From Branchiostoma floridae (lineage: Eukaryota > Chordata > Leptocardii > Amphioxiformes > Branchiostomatidae): 64,000 bases of DNA. Made by a program: the position numbers and the translations under genes. Position 1 is the stretch's first letter; each line of letters opens with the position of its first letter. This document shows, in pieces, positions 21,686-33,495 of the stretch. The stretch lies in contig NC_049982.1 of assembly GCF_000003815.2 (NCBI RefSeq), forward strand, positions 11,993,183 to 12,057,182. The letters run 5' to 3'. Below the pieces are notes generated by a model, which saw nothing but the letters and a program-made list of their open reading frames with translations, ran no database searches and was not told the DNA's origin.

Positions 21686-24600
21686 TCATGCGATGCAGGA
21701 CACCAGGCCCATGGTGGTGATGCCTGCTATCATCATCGCCACCTGTTTGACGGACTCCCAGCCTGACGTTTCCTCCAGCAGGTCGGGCACCACCGTAACC
21801 AAGGCAACGTAGATGAACCCGCCCGAGGTGAAGGGCAGGATCCAGGCCGTGCTGTCTCCTGAAAAACATCATGGCAAGAGGAGATTGTTCATGGAAATAT
21901 AAAGTTGCCAGTTGCCAACTGCTTTTTGTTCATTTTACAATAAACGGAACTCACAAACATACGCTCATAAAGATGTTACCTTACCCCTCTCGAGTGGTTT
22001 ACTGAGAAGAAGAAGAATTTACAGCTCTTGGTGGCAACGTGCAGGTGTTGGCACACTGGCACATCAAATCTATCTGTGTTTTTGGCACACTTTTTGACAG
22101 AATAGCCAAAGAGGCTCGGTGGGCATGTGCCTTATTTACAAGAATTAAACAGTTCCTAGCCACCTACCCGCTCCTTCAGCTGACTCTGCCAACAGTGCCG
22201 TCGCTGTCCCAAACATGCCGCCAGACGCTGTGATAATCTGTGCCTTGGCTGCCCGCCATCTCGAGAAGCCAGCGCGCATCAGGATGGCGAAGTCACCGAT
22301 CTCATGTGGGATCTCATGGAGCAGAATGGCCAGCGTCGTCAGCACACCAACCTGGGGACCAGATAGTGGGCGTATTTAATCTGTCATTTAGATTTTGAGG
22401 TTTTGTCTTCCAAATCAAGCAAAGAAACCTTTCATAAGTAAGGAGCTACATACAATGTACTGACAGGGCTTACTCTACTGGTGCACAGGCCAGAAGTAAC
22501 ACCAGATGTGATACTTCCAAATCTGGAACAGACCCAACATATCTGAGTGGAGATACATTTACATTTTCCATGGAATGTTGGAATTTCTACCTGAGGCCTG
22601 CATATTCTAACAATTGTCCTCTGTGATAATTCACATTGAAGGCTGTCAATGTGTGATAATTCACACATTGAAATTGACAGCCGTCCCTAGCCACAGAATC
22701 TCTACAGAAAATAATGAAGGACTTGTACTGCAGCTGAAATAAAGAGGACCTGTAAAGAAGTACCCTACCTTTGTACTGACAAGAAAGCTCCCTCCCACAG
22801 CCAGCCCGTGGGTGAAGTTGTCTATACAGTTGGCCAGCAGGTTGAGGTAACCTGATATCTATGTGAGAAAAGAAGCAGTGGGAACTGTTAGCATATTGTA
22901 AGGTGTAATATCATCATTTTATAACTACATGATGGGTATGCAACTAAAATTCCTTTCAATTGCAACTTTCTTCTATATCACAATATTCTTGATTCACTTG
23001 GATTCCCATTTTCTTTTCCATTAGAATAGTTATGTTCAGCTTATAGTTAAGTTTGATGGCAATTGTCTCACATAGTAACAATGCAAATAATTGAACTAGG
23101 TATCATAGAAAAGCCTAGAATCTTCAGAATCTTATTCGTTCACAACGTTTTCCTCATGAGGAAATGTGGTCTTTAACATGTTCAAGACTTAGACAAAACA
23201 ATTGGCAGTGACTCCTAAACACCATGGGCAACAAAATAAACACTCAAAATACCACCACTTAGAGATAGACATGGAAGTTAAGAAAGGAACACCTTCATTT
23301 TGTACTTCCAATTGTACACTCGAGCCCTAAAATACAATATATTTGCGGCTGAAAAGAAAACGAGTACACAGAGCGTACTGACCTGGATGTGCTGACTGGG
23401 TTGATTGTCACTGTCTCTATCATTTCTGCTATTCTCACTCTGATTCACTGGTCCATTCTCCTGCTTTAGTTTCCCATTGGCTGCTGGACTAGATGATGTT
23501 ATGGCACCATTTTTAAAAACCTCTCCATTTTTATCCCCACTGCTGTCTTTGTCGTGGAGACTCCGCCTCCTGATTTGACTGACATCTTGGTAAGGTGGCA
23601 AACTGCCATTTTCCTGTTTGAGAGGGAACAGGGTTTGTCTTTAGAGTGACTGATGTGTCTATGTACACGAACTTCAACATGCACTCTTGTTTGTAGATCT
23701 TAGTTCCATTAGGCTGGCTGTTTTGAACCTAGATTTTGCAAATTTACTCCATTTCTTTTCCTGAAACCTGACAATGACCAATACATAGGTTAGGTTTTCT
23801 CCAACTTAAAAATGATCAACACCATCTAGCCAACATGCCATCCTGGCCATAAAATTATCAGCTTGTGTAAACAAGAACCACCTGGGGATCTATATTAGGA
23901 GCCTGGGGTGATGGGAAAACAGATAACATGCAATAACTAACTTATTAGACATTCATGCCTGTAGGTACTAAAGGCTAAGCATATATCAAATAAAGGTGAC
24001 AGAAAACCTTCAACTTAGACTTCAGGGAATGAAACCATCATCTTTGTTTTGATCTGCTGCAGTGCACTGGTGCCCATAACTATCAACTACAATTTCACAA
24101 CAGAACCAATGTTGAAGGTTGGTTTCTATTCTCAGCTTGACACATCCTGACTTTGACTCTTGTCATTGATACTACTAAAATGTATATGAAACAAATTGGA
24201 AATTGTGCTGTAGTTGTGTGTCGGTTCTTTTTATGAACATAAGGTCACCTGTCAAATTTTTGTACAAGCACGTAAAGTAAAAAGTATATCTGCAGTAGTC
24301 GTAGATGTAGTCATGAAGCTGTACATGTAGATGTCACAATGTATGTAATTATTGTTACTTTTCAATAAAGCTTTTTAAAAAGATTTAAAATATATACATA
24401 TAAAAAAATAAGGTCACCTGGTGGGATGTGTGCCTGTGGTCTTCAGACGTCTCCTCTGAGTCAGCCTTGTCTTCCCCTGCTGTGTTTGTGAAGGTTTTCT
24501 CCATGATGAGGAAGGACATGATGCCAGCGATCGTCCACAACCCCACCCAGTTGTGTCCATGTTTCTCCTCCCCTGGGGACAGAATTAGCAAATGTTGTAC

Positions 24601-27600
24601 ACTATAACAATTATAGCAAAACAAGGTTTGACAGAATAGAGAAACCTAAAATACTAAGAATGTAAAAACCTGAGCTTTGTAAAGAAAAGACTCATATCAT
24701 CAGAGCAGAGCAGACCAGACCACCAGCTGACAAATATCGTTCTATCAGTCGAGACAGTATCCATGGGCCCGGTGTTAACATCATGAGCAACAAGGAGCTA
24801 GAGAAATGTTACAATTTTGACTTTAGGCATCTGCTTAAGATTAGATTACTTTTCACTGAAAATCCTTCAAACTTTTTCTCCTCCTTTTCCATCAATGCAA
24901 CAGTATTGACTTCTTGCAGTGTTGCTGGGACCCATACAGTACAAGCCAAGCNNNNNNNNNNNNNNNNNNNNNNNNNNNNNNNNNNNNNNNNNNNNNNNNN
25001 NNNNNNNNNNNNNNNNNNNNNNNNNNNNNNNNNNNNNNNNNNNNNNNNNNNAATTTGCACAGGGTGGCATTTTATGAATGGCAGCCGTGGTGGTAGAGAA
25101 CACCACCTCAGTTCCCTGCCTTGATGGGAGTCTGATTATTTACCTATAAACTACTGGGCTAAAACAAGATATACAGGCTTCCTTTGGTGGTAAATATTGT
25201 CATGTTGAAATACACAGTGAATGATTTTTGCATGTAATCACACTTGATTATCTGATCAGAGTATGAGTCTGGTCACAATCCACCAACCATAGCAGATATC
25301 AACAAATGACGAAAAATGTGTAATTGTTTGTAATTTTTTCCCTTAGGTATTTTTTGGGTTAGGCGACAGAGAGAAGTTTAAGCACAACTTTACTTCCTTC
25401 TAGTTGGGTCCTTCTGGCTTCAAATACACCAGATATTTATCTATCTATTTACTTATGATTAATTTGATGCTTGATAAAACTTCTAGCACCTTCAGTTAAT
25501 AACAAAGTAAAAGTTTTGTTATTGAAAGTAGTCTGACAAATATAATGATAATAATTAAAGGCTACAAAAAGATTCTGATACAGTACATTTTTTTATGGTT
25601 CTCCTGTCGATTCGACAGATGAGCAGGCAGACAGGCATTTACCTATTTTGCCTGACCTGCACATGGCTTTTTTATCTTTTTTTATTTATTTTTTTTTATG
25701 TACAGTTAAAGTGAGGGAACTGTACAGACCTGGATCCCCCCTGTGCACCCATGCCTCTGGCAGCAGATGAAGGAACACGTCTCCGAGCAGGGCCCCCACC
25801 GCAAAACTCAGCATCAACTTCAACCTGCCAGCGTGAGCTGCAAAGGACAACAACATACATTTCAGTTCTGACAGTTCTAACATGTTCTGGTTTGCCCACA
25901 TTGCAATGGGCTAATCTATCTAAAGGACTATTGTGTAAGAAAAGTGATCTGTTACAAGTTACATAATATGATATCATTGACTTACCAGCCTCTGTTAATA
26001 CAGGGCCAAGTCAAATATCTCTCCTAAATAAACTTGAACTTGACCTTTAACCTGGGTCTCTAGATCTGGGTGGTCTAAATGACTGTACATAATGTCAATG
26101 TTACGGTCTGTTTTGTTGTTACATGTATTTTGCAAGAGTTTAAGGCGTCATGAAGATCAGGAAAAATCATCAAAGCTTTTCATTCAAGAATTCACCAAGA
26201 AATTTCTGAATAAAGCCTTACATTAAGTTTTATATCATAAAAGCATCCAATATTTTCAGATGGAAAGTTGTCAGCCTGCAAGCAATCATTATGGTATTTT
26301 GAAGACTGCAGATTTTGTGCCATGTTAGTGCAATTAGATGGCTGTATTCTGTTCTTTCACAACTTACATACATTTCTTCTGCTTTATAAAACTTATAAAG
26401 AAAATGCCAATAAAAACTTTTGGGGGGAGAAAGAGTGATTTTGGAATAGGTTAATATAGTACATATCATCAAGTGTGCAGAGAGTAAAATCAAATCAACG
26501 AAAATTGTTAAAGTAGTGACACAGGGCATGTTTAATGTTTGAGCTTTAATTCAAATAAACCAAAGGTCAAAACAAACTGCACGTCCTTGCAGAAGCCACA
26601 TGATCATTATGACATGCGCAAGCGCTGACAATTGTCAACACAGGAAACATTATCATGATTACAAATAATTTACAATGATGCCAAAGTTGACTTTGCCTTG
26701 GAGTTATGCAATCTGTGAGTGCTTTGTCAATAAAACAAACAGCTGTGTGGGGCAGTTTGTGCATTATATGCAGTTGTTCATCGTAGGATGTAATTAACAA
26801 CCCAAGAATGTCACCTCTGGAACGTCAGACAATGTAATACTTATGGGCCATAGTGACTGACAATAAACAGACAACAAAATCTCTACAAACTTGTTGGGCT
26901 CAAATTTTTCAATCACTCTTTGTTCATCAAACCCTTAACTTGAAAATAAGCTTGACTAAATCACTCCTGATGACTCACAGTTACCACCAGTGAGAAATTG
27001 TATAAACTATTCTAAACTATTCCTTATGTTCCACAACCAAAATTTCTAGGACAATAACATTCACCAACTTCTATCCAGCGAGAATGTTAAAGTGAACATG
27101 CTCCTGGCTGATAGTGAAAGATTGCCAGCCTGTGAACCTGAGGCCTGCCCAACACTGAAATCTCATACTGGCCCACAGCCAACCAATCACAGGAACTTAC
27201 TTACCCTCCTGGAAATGTCTAGACTGGTGTTGGGACCTGGGAGTGTCACCATTCTAAACAGTTTGTTTGGAAACTAAATCAAAAGCATGTGCAGTGGGCT
27301 GACCAATTGAACTAGAACAAGACATCCAGTACCTTCCATGGTAAACACTGGTGTGGATTTCATGACCTATTCAATTTCAAGTTTACTGTTTACATCTATA
27401 GGGGAGGTGTGTTGATGTTGAATACAACAGGCAACTGTGGTAGAAGCACACCTGGTTTGTACAGGTGTTCTGGGAAATAGGTTTTAATCTCAAGTCTACA
27501 CCTCATTGGACACTGAAAGCATAATTTACAAGACTCCTGACACCATCACCTGCCTGTTTTAGTGTTACTGTTAGTTGACTTTTTCATTTCAGTTTCATTA

Positions 27601-29438
27601 CATTTCTAACAGGATGAAAGGAGACAATTTTGAAAATGCTTGCACATACAGTGGTACTACATTGTACATGTAGTAGAAGTAGTAGTACAATGGCCATATC
27701 AACAACCTAATTGTTTCATTCAGTAGGGTAAATAAAACTGCATTTTCAAAAGTGGGAACAGTCTCAGTTGTGTCTCTGTGCAAAGTTTTGTGTGGTAAGT
27801 GACCTGACAGCATGATTGTGACCATCCTGTCTATTGACTTTCACTAGTTTCAGGGATGGTAAAACTTTCACCATGGAGGTGACAATAACTATAGACCAGG
27901 CCAGTACCCACATGTACAACTGTACCCACATACCTGTAAGGGTACAAACAGGTTTATCCATATGGCAGAGTCGTGACCAATTATACAGTTATGATAGCTC
28001 CAGACCTATGCCCCAATTTGAATATAATCTGATCTATTTGCATTCGGTCCAAATCTGCACGTACACATTTACGCATGGGGGTACAAACAAGTGACCATGA
28101 CTAGTGTTGACGCTAAGTCCACTGATTAAGGTTAAGCGGTTCTTTAATTGACTATATGTTGAATGGACTTGATATCATAAACTGATCTCAAATTTTAGGA
28201 AACCTTGGATTGTTGGCATGAAAGATTTGCCAATATGTCCTAGGCCTAGGGCCAAACTGTCCTGGACTTGGGGCCGAAACGTCCAGTCCAAACTGTCCAT
28301 GAGCCAAATTATCCTCGGTAAATTTTGCCAGCTATGTATACATTCAGTCATTCTACTGATTCTAGGTTTTCTGTAAAATAAATGACTTGTCTGAAGTTGT
28401 TTATGATGGTGACAAGACATAATTAGTTCCAGGTGTCTCTTACTAATAGCTATAAATACTAGTAGAACAGGAAGAGCAACTTGGGGAATTGTCTGTCTGG
28501 TTGTCTGTTTGTTAGGCTTAGACCAGTTTTAATGCTTCACTTTCTTTCAACCTGTCATACAGATTGAGCACTATAACCTCACATTGTGCAGAGTACACCT
28601 GATTCTTGATCACACACTGTGCAGACCATACTATCATCTGGGCTATACTAATTATCAAGCAATTACTAGTATGCAAATTATGGAACAAAGCACATTAACT
28701 TTCTCAATGGGTATTTTTCAATGAATTTCTTTTCCCAGAGCCAAAAACGTACTAGTATTAACATACTACTTTCCTCATATCAATTTCATTGTTGTTAATT
28801 GTGTTCCTACTATAATGAACTAATGTTATAATTAGCCAGCTCTAAATAGCTGCAAGGCGTTGCTGGAATTCTTGATTGTGTTTTTGAACCTAAAGTTTCC
28901 GGGTGAGCTTGGAGAAACCAGAGAGTTCATTACTGTTTTGCACGGCTTTAAAACTTCTTATATTTATTCAATACTAACTGGTGCTTACAGAGGATAAATA
29001 CATTGTATGTGTCACATATATCGGATTCTAGGGCCCGACTGGATCTAGAGACTTGACCCCCATAATTTTCGGGGATATCTGGCCTGCATTTTACAATCAA
29101 TTATCTGATTATAGCGTTTGTAACTTTTTCCCCTTACAAACGCTCAGCTTAAGGACATGACGGAACCCACCTCCTTTCCTTAGCGCCGGACCAGCTTCTA
29201 GCGGGATGACCAGTAATGGGAAGACACCACACATTCCTACTGCTACAGACCCCAGGAAGGAATACAGCCAGACGTTCTCTGGTTTTGCTTCATCCCCACT
29301 GCCCGACAAGTCTTGCCTGGTGGACTCAGGAGGAGCTCGCTGTGGTCTCTGTGCCTTCGCCCTGTGAATTTCGGCTTGACAGCCAACAGTAGCGACTATC
29401 AGCAGTACAAACACAAGTCTGGCTGAGAACGTTTCCAT
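21686..29438 (-). CDS. SLC39A13: Zinc transporter ZIP13-like (SLC39A13)
   Basis: Seven exons join in frame: 29171-29438, 25730-25837, 24418-24572, 23383-23613, 22769-22858, 22168-22351 and 21686-21858, giving 402 residues. ZIP-family proteins move zinc toward the cytosol; ZIP13 acts in the secretory pathway. There is an N-terminal signal-like hydrophobic stretch (about 7-20), then [69 protein letters not shown] and [21 protein letters not shown]. The HEIPHEIGD metal motif (HExPHExGD) marks the LIV-1 subfamily. The sequence is closest to ZIP13 in [11 protein letters not shown] and HLLPEAW. The 77-residue exon 4 encodes a polar cytoplasmic loop ([16 protein letters not shown]) and makes the protein slightly longer than the mammalian form. 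The donor of exon 2 (GTCTGT) is weak. The intron between exons 2 and 3 contains a 100-N gap. Confidence 0.93.
24952..25051. other. Assembly gap of 100 N
   Basis: Exactly 100 N lie inside the ZIP13 intron between the exons at 24418-24572 and 25730-25837. This is a conventional unknown-length placeholder, so intron size is not reliable here. The spliced phase is preserved across it, so no coding exon need be missing. Confidence 0.98.
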
Positions 29439-30410
29439 GATCGGTGTAAATATGCCACGGGGGCTCTCTCAGGACAGACTGATCCCGGTGGGCTCAATCT
29501 TTGGCTCCTTCTATCCTACGACTTAGACTACCTTTAGAACCAGATGTGCTGGTTTCCCGCTGTCTTGACGTCCCTCCTTTGACGTACCGTTATCTTACCA
29601 TGAAGACGAACGGGGACAAAGTTTACGGGGACAGCCTTCAGGTAAGATCGCTGCCCCACTTCCTGATGGCTTCTCTGGAATGTTCCGAGGTCTGTTGCCA
29701 AAAATTACCCCCGCCTCCTCTCCACTCGCCGCGGCTGTTGCCCTACACTGAGAACGAACAGAAATCACACCACTGTACTGAAAGTTTGCCGGCAAATGCG
29801 ATGGCAAACCTTCCACGAGATTACATCACTGCAAACTGAACTCTGATCCTAGCTTCGTCAACAAGTTAAATCGTTTCCTTCTTCCAAACTACTTCTGCCA
29901 CCTCACTTGTTTTTCTGACGTGACCTTTGGCCTGGTGATCTCGTGCCCAGGACATCACTCTCACTTAGTTGCTTAGTAAATATACACTTTTTTCTAGTAT
30001 AAACCTTTAGAATCAATCACAGTTTTATAAGAAAGAGTATTTACATGACGCAACAGCGACAGAATTTATGAATATCTCAATACTTCACAGATGTTGAGAG
30101 TCAGTTGATTAACTCTCGCGAGACCACAGCACACTCTCGTGCCCAGAACAACAATGAAGCTGCATAGAGGAGAGAAACCACTAGAGGTCGCTTATGACTT
30201 GCATTTCCTGCAGGACACTGGTCAAACAACAAGTGATTTGTGCATGGCTTCAGGCAAGGAGGTTCCTTGACTTGAAAAGGAGAACGAATGTTTTCTTTCT
30301 GTTGTGGTAACATCAGCATCACATTATAACAGATAATTAGTTACTAGTAATGTTAACACTATCATCACAAGTTTGCTTGTCGAAACAGGCAACGCAACAT
30401 TTTAAAATCG
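29439..30410. promoter_or_regulatory. Upstream region of ZIP13
   Basis: The first few hundred bases beyond the ZIP13 start (29438, minus strand) must hold its promoter unless there is an upstream non-coding exon. The plus-strand ORF at 29501-29839 has no recognisable domain and overlaps this region. Nothing else is distinguishable to 30410. Confidence 0.3.
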
Positions 30411-30746
30411 TTAATACTCAAGCAACAGGATATGATCTCTAATTGATGTATCTTTGATACATGCATTACCTCTATGATCCTTTATCGACGTATGTTTATA
30501 TCGAATTAATACTTGAACGCATGTCTTAACAAAATGTTCTTGGTCAGTCTCAACCTCGAGAAAGCATTGAAATGCTTGACCCATTTTCTTCACGGGTGTT
30601 TCATGTAGAAGTTGAACGTTGATTCGTGCAATGCGGACTTCTCCAGAGTGGGCATTCGCTAAAAAGACTTTCCCTTGAACGGGGACATTCAGCGATGCCA
30701 AAACGGCGAACCGTGGGTTCTTCTTCTCCACTCGGCTGTCCTCCAT
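30411..30746 (-). CDS. Uncharacterised possible coding exon
   Basis: This open frame of 111 residues begins MEDSRVEKKNPRFAVLASLN after a start in good context (CTGATGG). Its first ~90 residues have coding-like composition without low-complexity runs. A donor-like AGAG|GTAATG falls near codon 93, so only the first part may be exonic, with the rest of a gene to the left unidentified. I recognise no domain and cannot name a product. It could equally be a chance ORF or a transposon relic. Confidence 0.25.
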   Translation of the reverse strand: MEDSRVEKKNPRFAVLASLNVPVQGKVFLANAHSGEVRIARINVQLLHETPVKKMGQAFQCFLEVETDQEHFVKTCVQVLIRYKHTSIKDHRGNACIKDTSIRDHILLLEY

Positions 30747-31023
30747 CAGTAAGTGAAGTTCTGCTGTGGTGATGTAGCTGCGTACAGCATCCCTTTTGAA
30801 GTTGTTGATGAAGGTTGTTAGTTAGTTCACTACAACTATATTTAAAGAGATAAAGACAGATACGTGTACGTTCGAAATTGAGTTTCCAATCATTACCCTC
30901 GAGACATATCATATTGATTACTTATATTCTCCAACCAAAATCATTTTCCATCCCTTCAACTTTTTTTGAGAAAAAAAAAACACTTTAAAAAACTTCGTTA
31001 ATTCTAAAACGTCCACTGTTATA

Positions 31024-31109
31024 CCAAGGAGGTTAAGGAGGTTAAAAATCAAGAGGCCTCTTGATTTTTAACCTTGATTTTTAACCTCCTTGATTTTTAA
31101 CCTCCTTGG
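31024..31109. repeat. Perfect palindrome and nested inverted repeat
   Basis: GGTTAAAAATCAAGAGG (31040-31056) is followed immediately by its exact reverse complement (31057-31073). An outer pair CCAAGGAGGTTAA / TTAACCTCCTTGG encloses the block (31024-31036 and 31097-31109). A third partial arm (TTGATTTTTAACCTCC) lies between. The word CAAGGAGGTTA also occurs near 4097 and 12226, so the arms may derive from a dispersed repeat. Confidence 0.8.
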
Positions 31110-31144
31110 TTATACGTACTTGTATCAAGTTCCATTCATTTATT

Positions 31145-31201
31145 CGCTCGCTCGCTCGCTCGCACACTCACCCATTCACTCACTCACTCACTCACTCACT
31201 C
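31145..31201 (+). repeat. Microsatellites (CTCG)n and (CACT)n
   Basis: Two adjacent tetranucleotide runs, CTCG repeated about five times and then CACT about six times, lie immediately after the nested palindrome. Confidence 0.9.
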
Positions 31202-33114
31202 GTCGTTGATAGCAAGGAGAAGTGACATCAGAGGGATCAGACTATTTTTTACCCAAAGCTTGGGCCTAGTAGTGAACTTTTTACAAGACAAGCCATCAGG
31301 CTGAGCAACGTTGTACCGATGGTCAGCCTAAGGACAATCAAAATACAGTAAAAATGTTGCAGAAGTCGAACACTAGTAACTGAAGGACATTAAAGGAACA
31401 TTCTAGCCCAGACAGGAATAGACCAAAGGATACCGGACAATGCATAGATGACCATGCCCCCCGTCGCGTCCCATATGTCACCCAGCACGAGGTGTATTCA
31501 GGTGATGTGTTATTCAGGCTATTAAATTCTAGATAATAGCTTATAGCTGTAAGGTAAATAACATAAACCCGAGTACGGGGCGATACACTGTGTTATACAC
31601 CTGATGTGTCAACGCTCCATAATCCATACTCAAAGCGGTCTGTACCATTATACCACAATACTGAGTCCTATACAGATGATTTTCTACTCTCTGCGCAAAG
31701 GTTAGACTAGGCTTGCTTTTGACGACTTAAAGGCATTTTTGTCAGGGTTTCTTTTTTGCCCACCAGCTAGCCAAAAGAAACCCTGACGAAATAGAAAACC
31801 CGACGGAGTTAAGTTTCGAGATATCATTTTCGTTATGATGATCCGTATCCAGGCAAGGATCAGGCTATGAACTTTTCGTCACAAGACGTTGAGGCTTACT
31901 TGGTGTCATTCATCGATCAACTCTATAATTAGAGGGCTGCAGTCAATACTTAAAGTGTAGAACTCATTATCTTCTGTGGGGCGACTATTTTTCCCAAATG
32001 AAATCTCCCTCCAGGGCCTGCCGCCTTTCCCCCCAATTTTCCTTTCTACCATTTCCATGTCTATTTTTTACTTGCAGCCTTTTTACTCCCCGGATAGTTG
32101 GAGAATCATACTCAAACCTTCTCTTATTGTTTATTTTGATACCAGTTCATACAGTGAGACTTCTTTCTGGACAATTCTCGGCGAAATCTGTCACCTGATA
32201 CATGAATAAATCATCAATCATTCCTACTGGTTTGCCAGTATGCACTTATCATTCCAAACAGTAAGATATGGGCGTACCTTTACTTTTGTTTGTTGTCTTT
32301 TCATGTTTAACCGATCATTACAGTGTACCAATATACATTCTTCCTCTGGTAATACAACAAACAGCACTTAATTGTTAAAGTTCCGATGTGAAACGACTTT
32401 TTGATAAACATATCCCGGCGCAAGGTTGCAAAAGGAACCTTTATTTGTACTCATTCTCCCAGCATGAACTATGAATCTCAAAGATCTCCCTCTATCTTAA
32501 TCATGTAGTCCTCCGCAACAGTTCAGAAGGCGTCTGATACTTGTTAGGTGAATGATATCAGGTGTAAGGGAGATCCGGGATGCTCCGACGGAGTGGTGGT
32601 CTCGTAGTACAGTATATCCTAACGTAACCGTAAACGGAAGGGTCGGATTCAATCGCCTACTGGCGCAAGTGTTTTTCTGGCGGTCTACCCTCTGACCGTC
32701 ACCTCTCACCCCCATGGCCACCTCCACTCCCTTCTCCATTCTGGCTTCTTTGCTGCTATCCCTCCCGCTTCCTTGTTCCGAACGTGCGTCTCTGTCCCAC
32801 GTTCGTGTGTCACTGCCTCGTGTGTGTCTGTTCTTCTCTTCACTGAGCTTATATACCTACGTTGTATCCCTAATTGTCACCTGTTTGGTTTCACCTGTTC
32901 TTAATTGGATTACTTATGCCGTCTCCACTTCCGCGGGGACTACAGGATTAATATGTACCTAGCTAGTTTTCATTTTCTTTGCTGTCAACTGAAGTTCTTT
33001 TGTGCGATTTCTCTTTTTTCAATTTCGTTACCGTCCTGGTACAGCGTCTGCGCCGAGCCAAGTCAGGGAGCCAGGTCCGGATCCAACACAGTCAACGTGC
33101 TGTATATGTATCCA

Positions 33115-33180
33115 TCTGTATCTATATAGCCGGTATAATCCCCCTTCGGCGTAACACAGCAGCTTCAAGCATGATGCTAC
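33115..33180. repeat. Dispersed repeat, copy 2
   Basis: CTGTATCTATATAGCCGGTA and TTCGGCGTAACACAGCAGCTT match the 18061-18159 copy, which defines a repeat family occurring twice in this window. Confidence 0.55.
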
Positions 33181-33378
33181 TGAAGCATGCAGCAATTGGT
33201 GTGGTTAAAGTGTGGTTAAAAGGAAACAGGATTAATCCTTCGGCGACACAAAGCAGGGGAAATCCCCACTAAGTGTTTGTGATAAGTCTTATCTTATTCA
33301 AAAGATTATGAGGAATACCATGCGATAATCAAGATTTCGAGTAAAGATATTGATTGGTGTGACGCTTTCAGCTGGATG

Positions 33379-33495
33379 TACTCTCCAAGCAAATGTTGGT
33401 GATGAAGATTACGACCTTCTTAGCATATACCACTGAAAACGGGACATATGATGAGAAGGTCACAATCTTCCCCACCAACTTCTTCTTGGAGGGTA
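33379..33495. repeat. Foldback MITE with TACTCTCCAAGC terminus
   Basis: The left arm TACTCTCCAAGCAAATGTTG continues to GATTACGACCTTCT. The right arm, read in reverse complement, starts TACCCTCCAAGAAGAAGTTG and ends GATTGTGACCTTCT, so about 44 bp of inverted repeat flank a short centre. The terminus is shared with the element at 54999-55144. Confidence 0.65.

Noticed and set aside
29501-29839. 112-codon plus-strand ORF upstream of ZIP13
   Set aside because: No domain and no splice partner. It overlaps a minus-strand ORF and lies where the ZIP13 promoter should be.
32497-32962. Overlapping ORFs on both strands (80 and 82 codons)
   Set aside because: They are mutually antisense, with low-complexity Ser/Leu-rich composition and no family resemblance.
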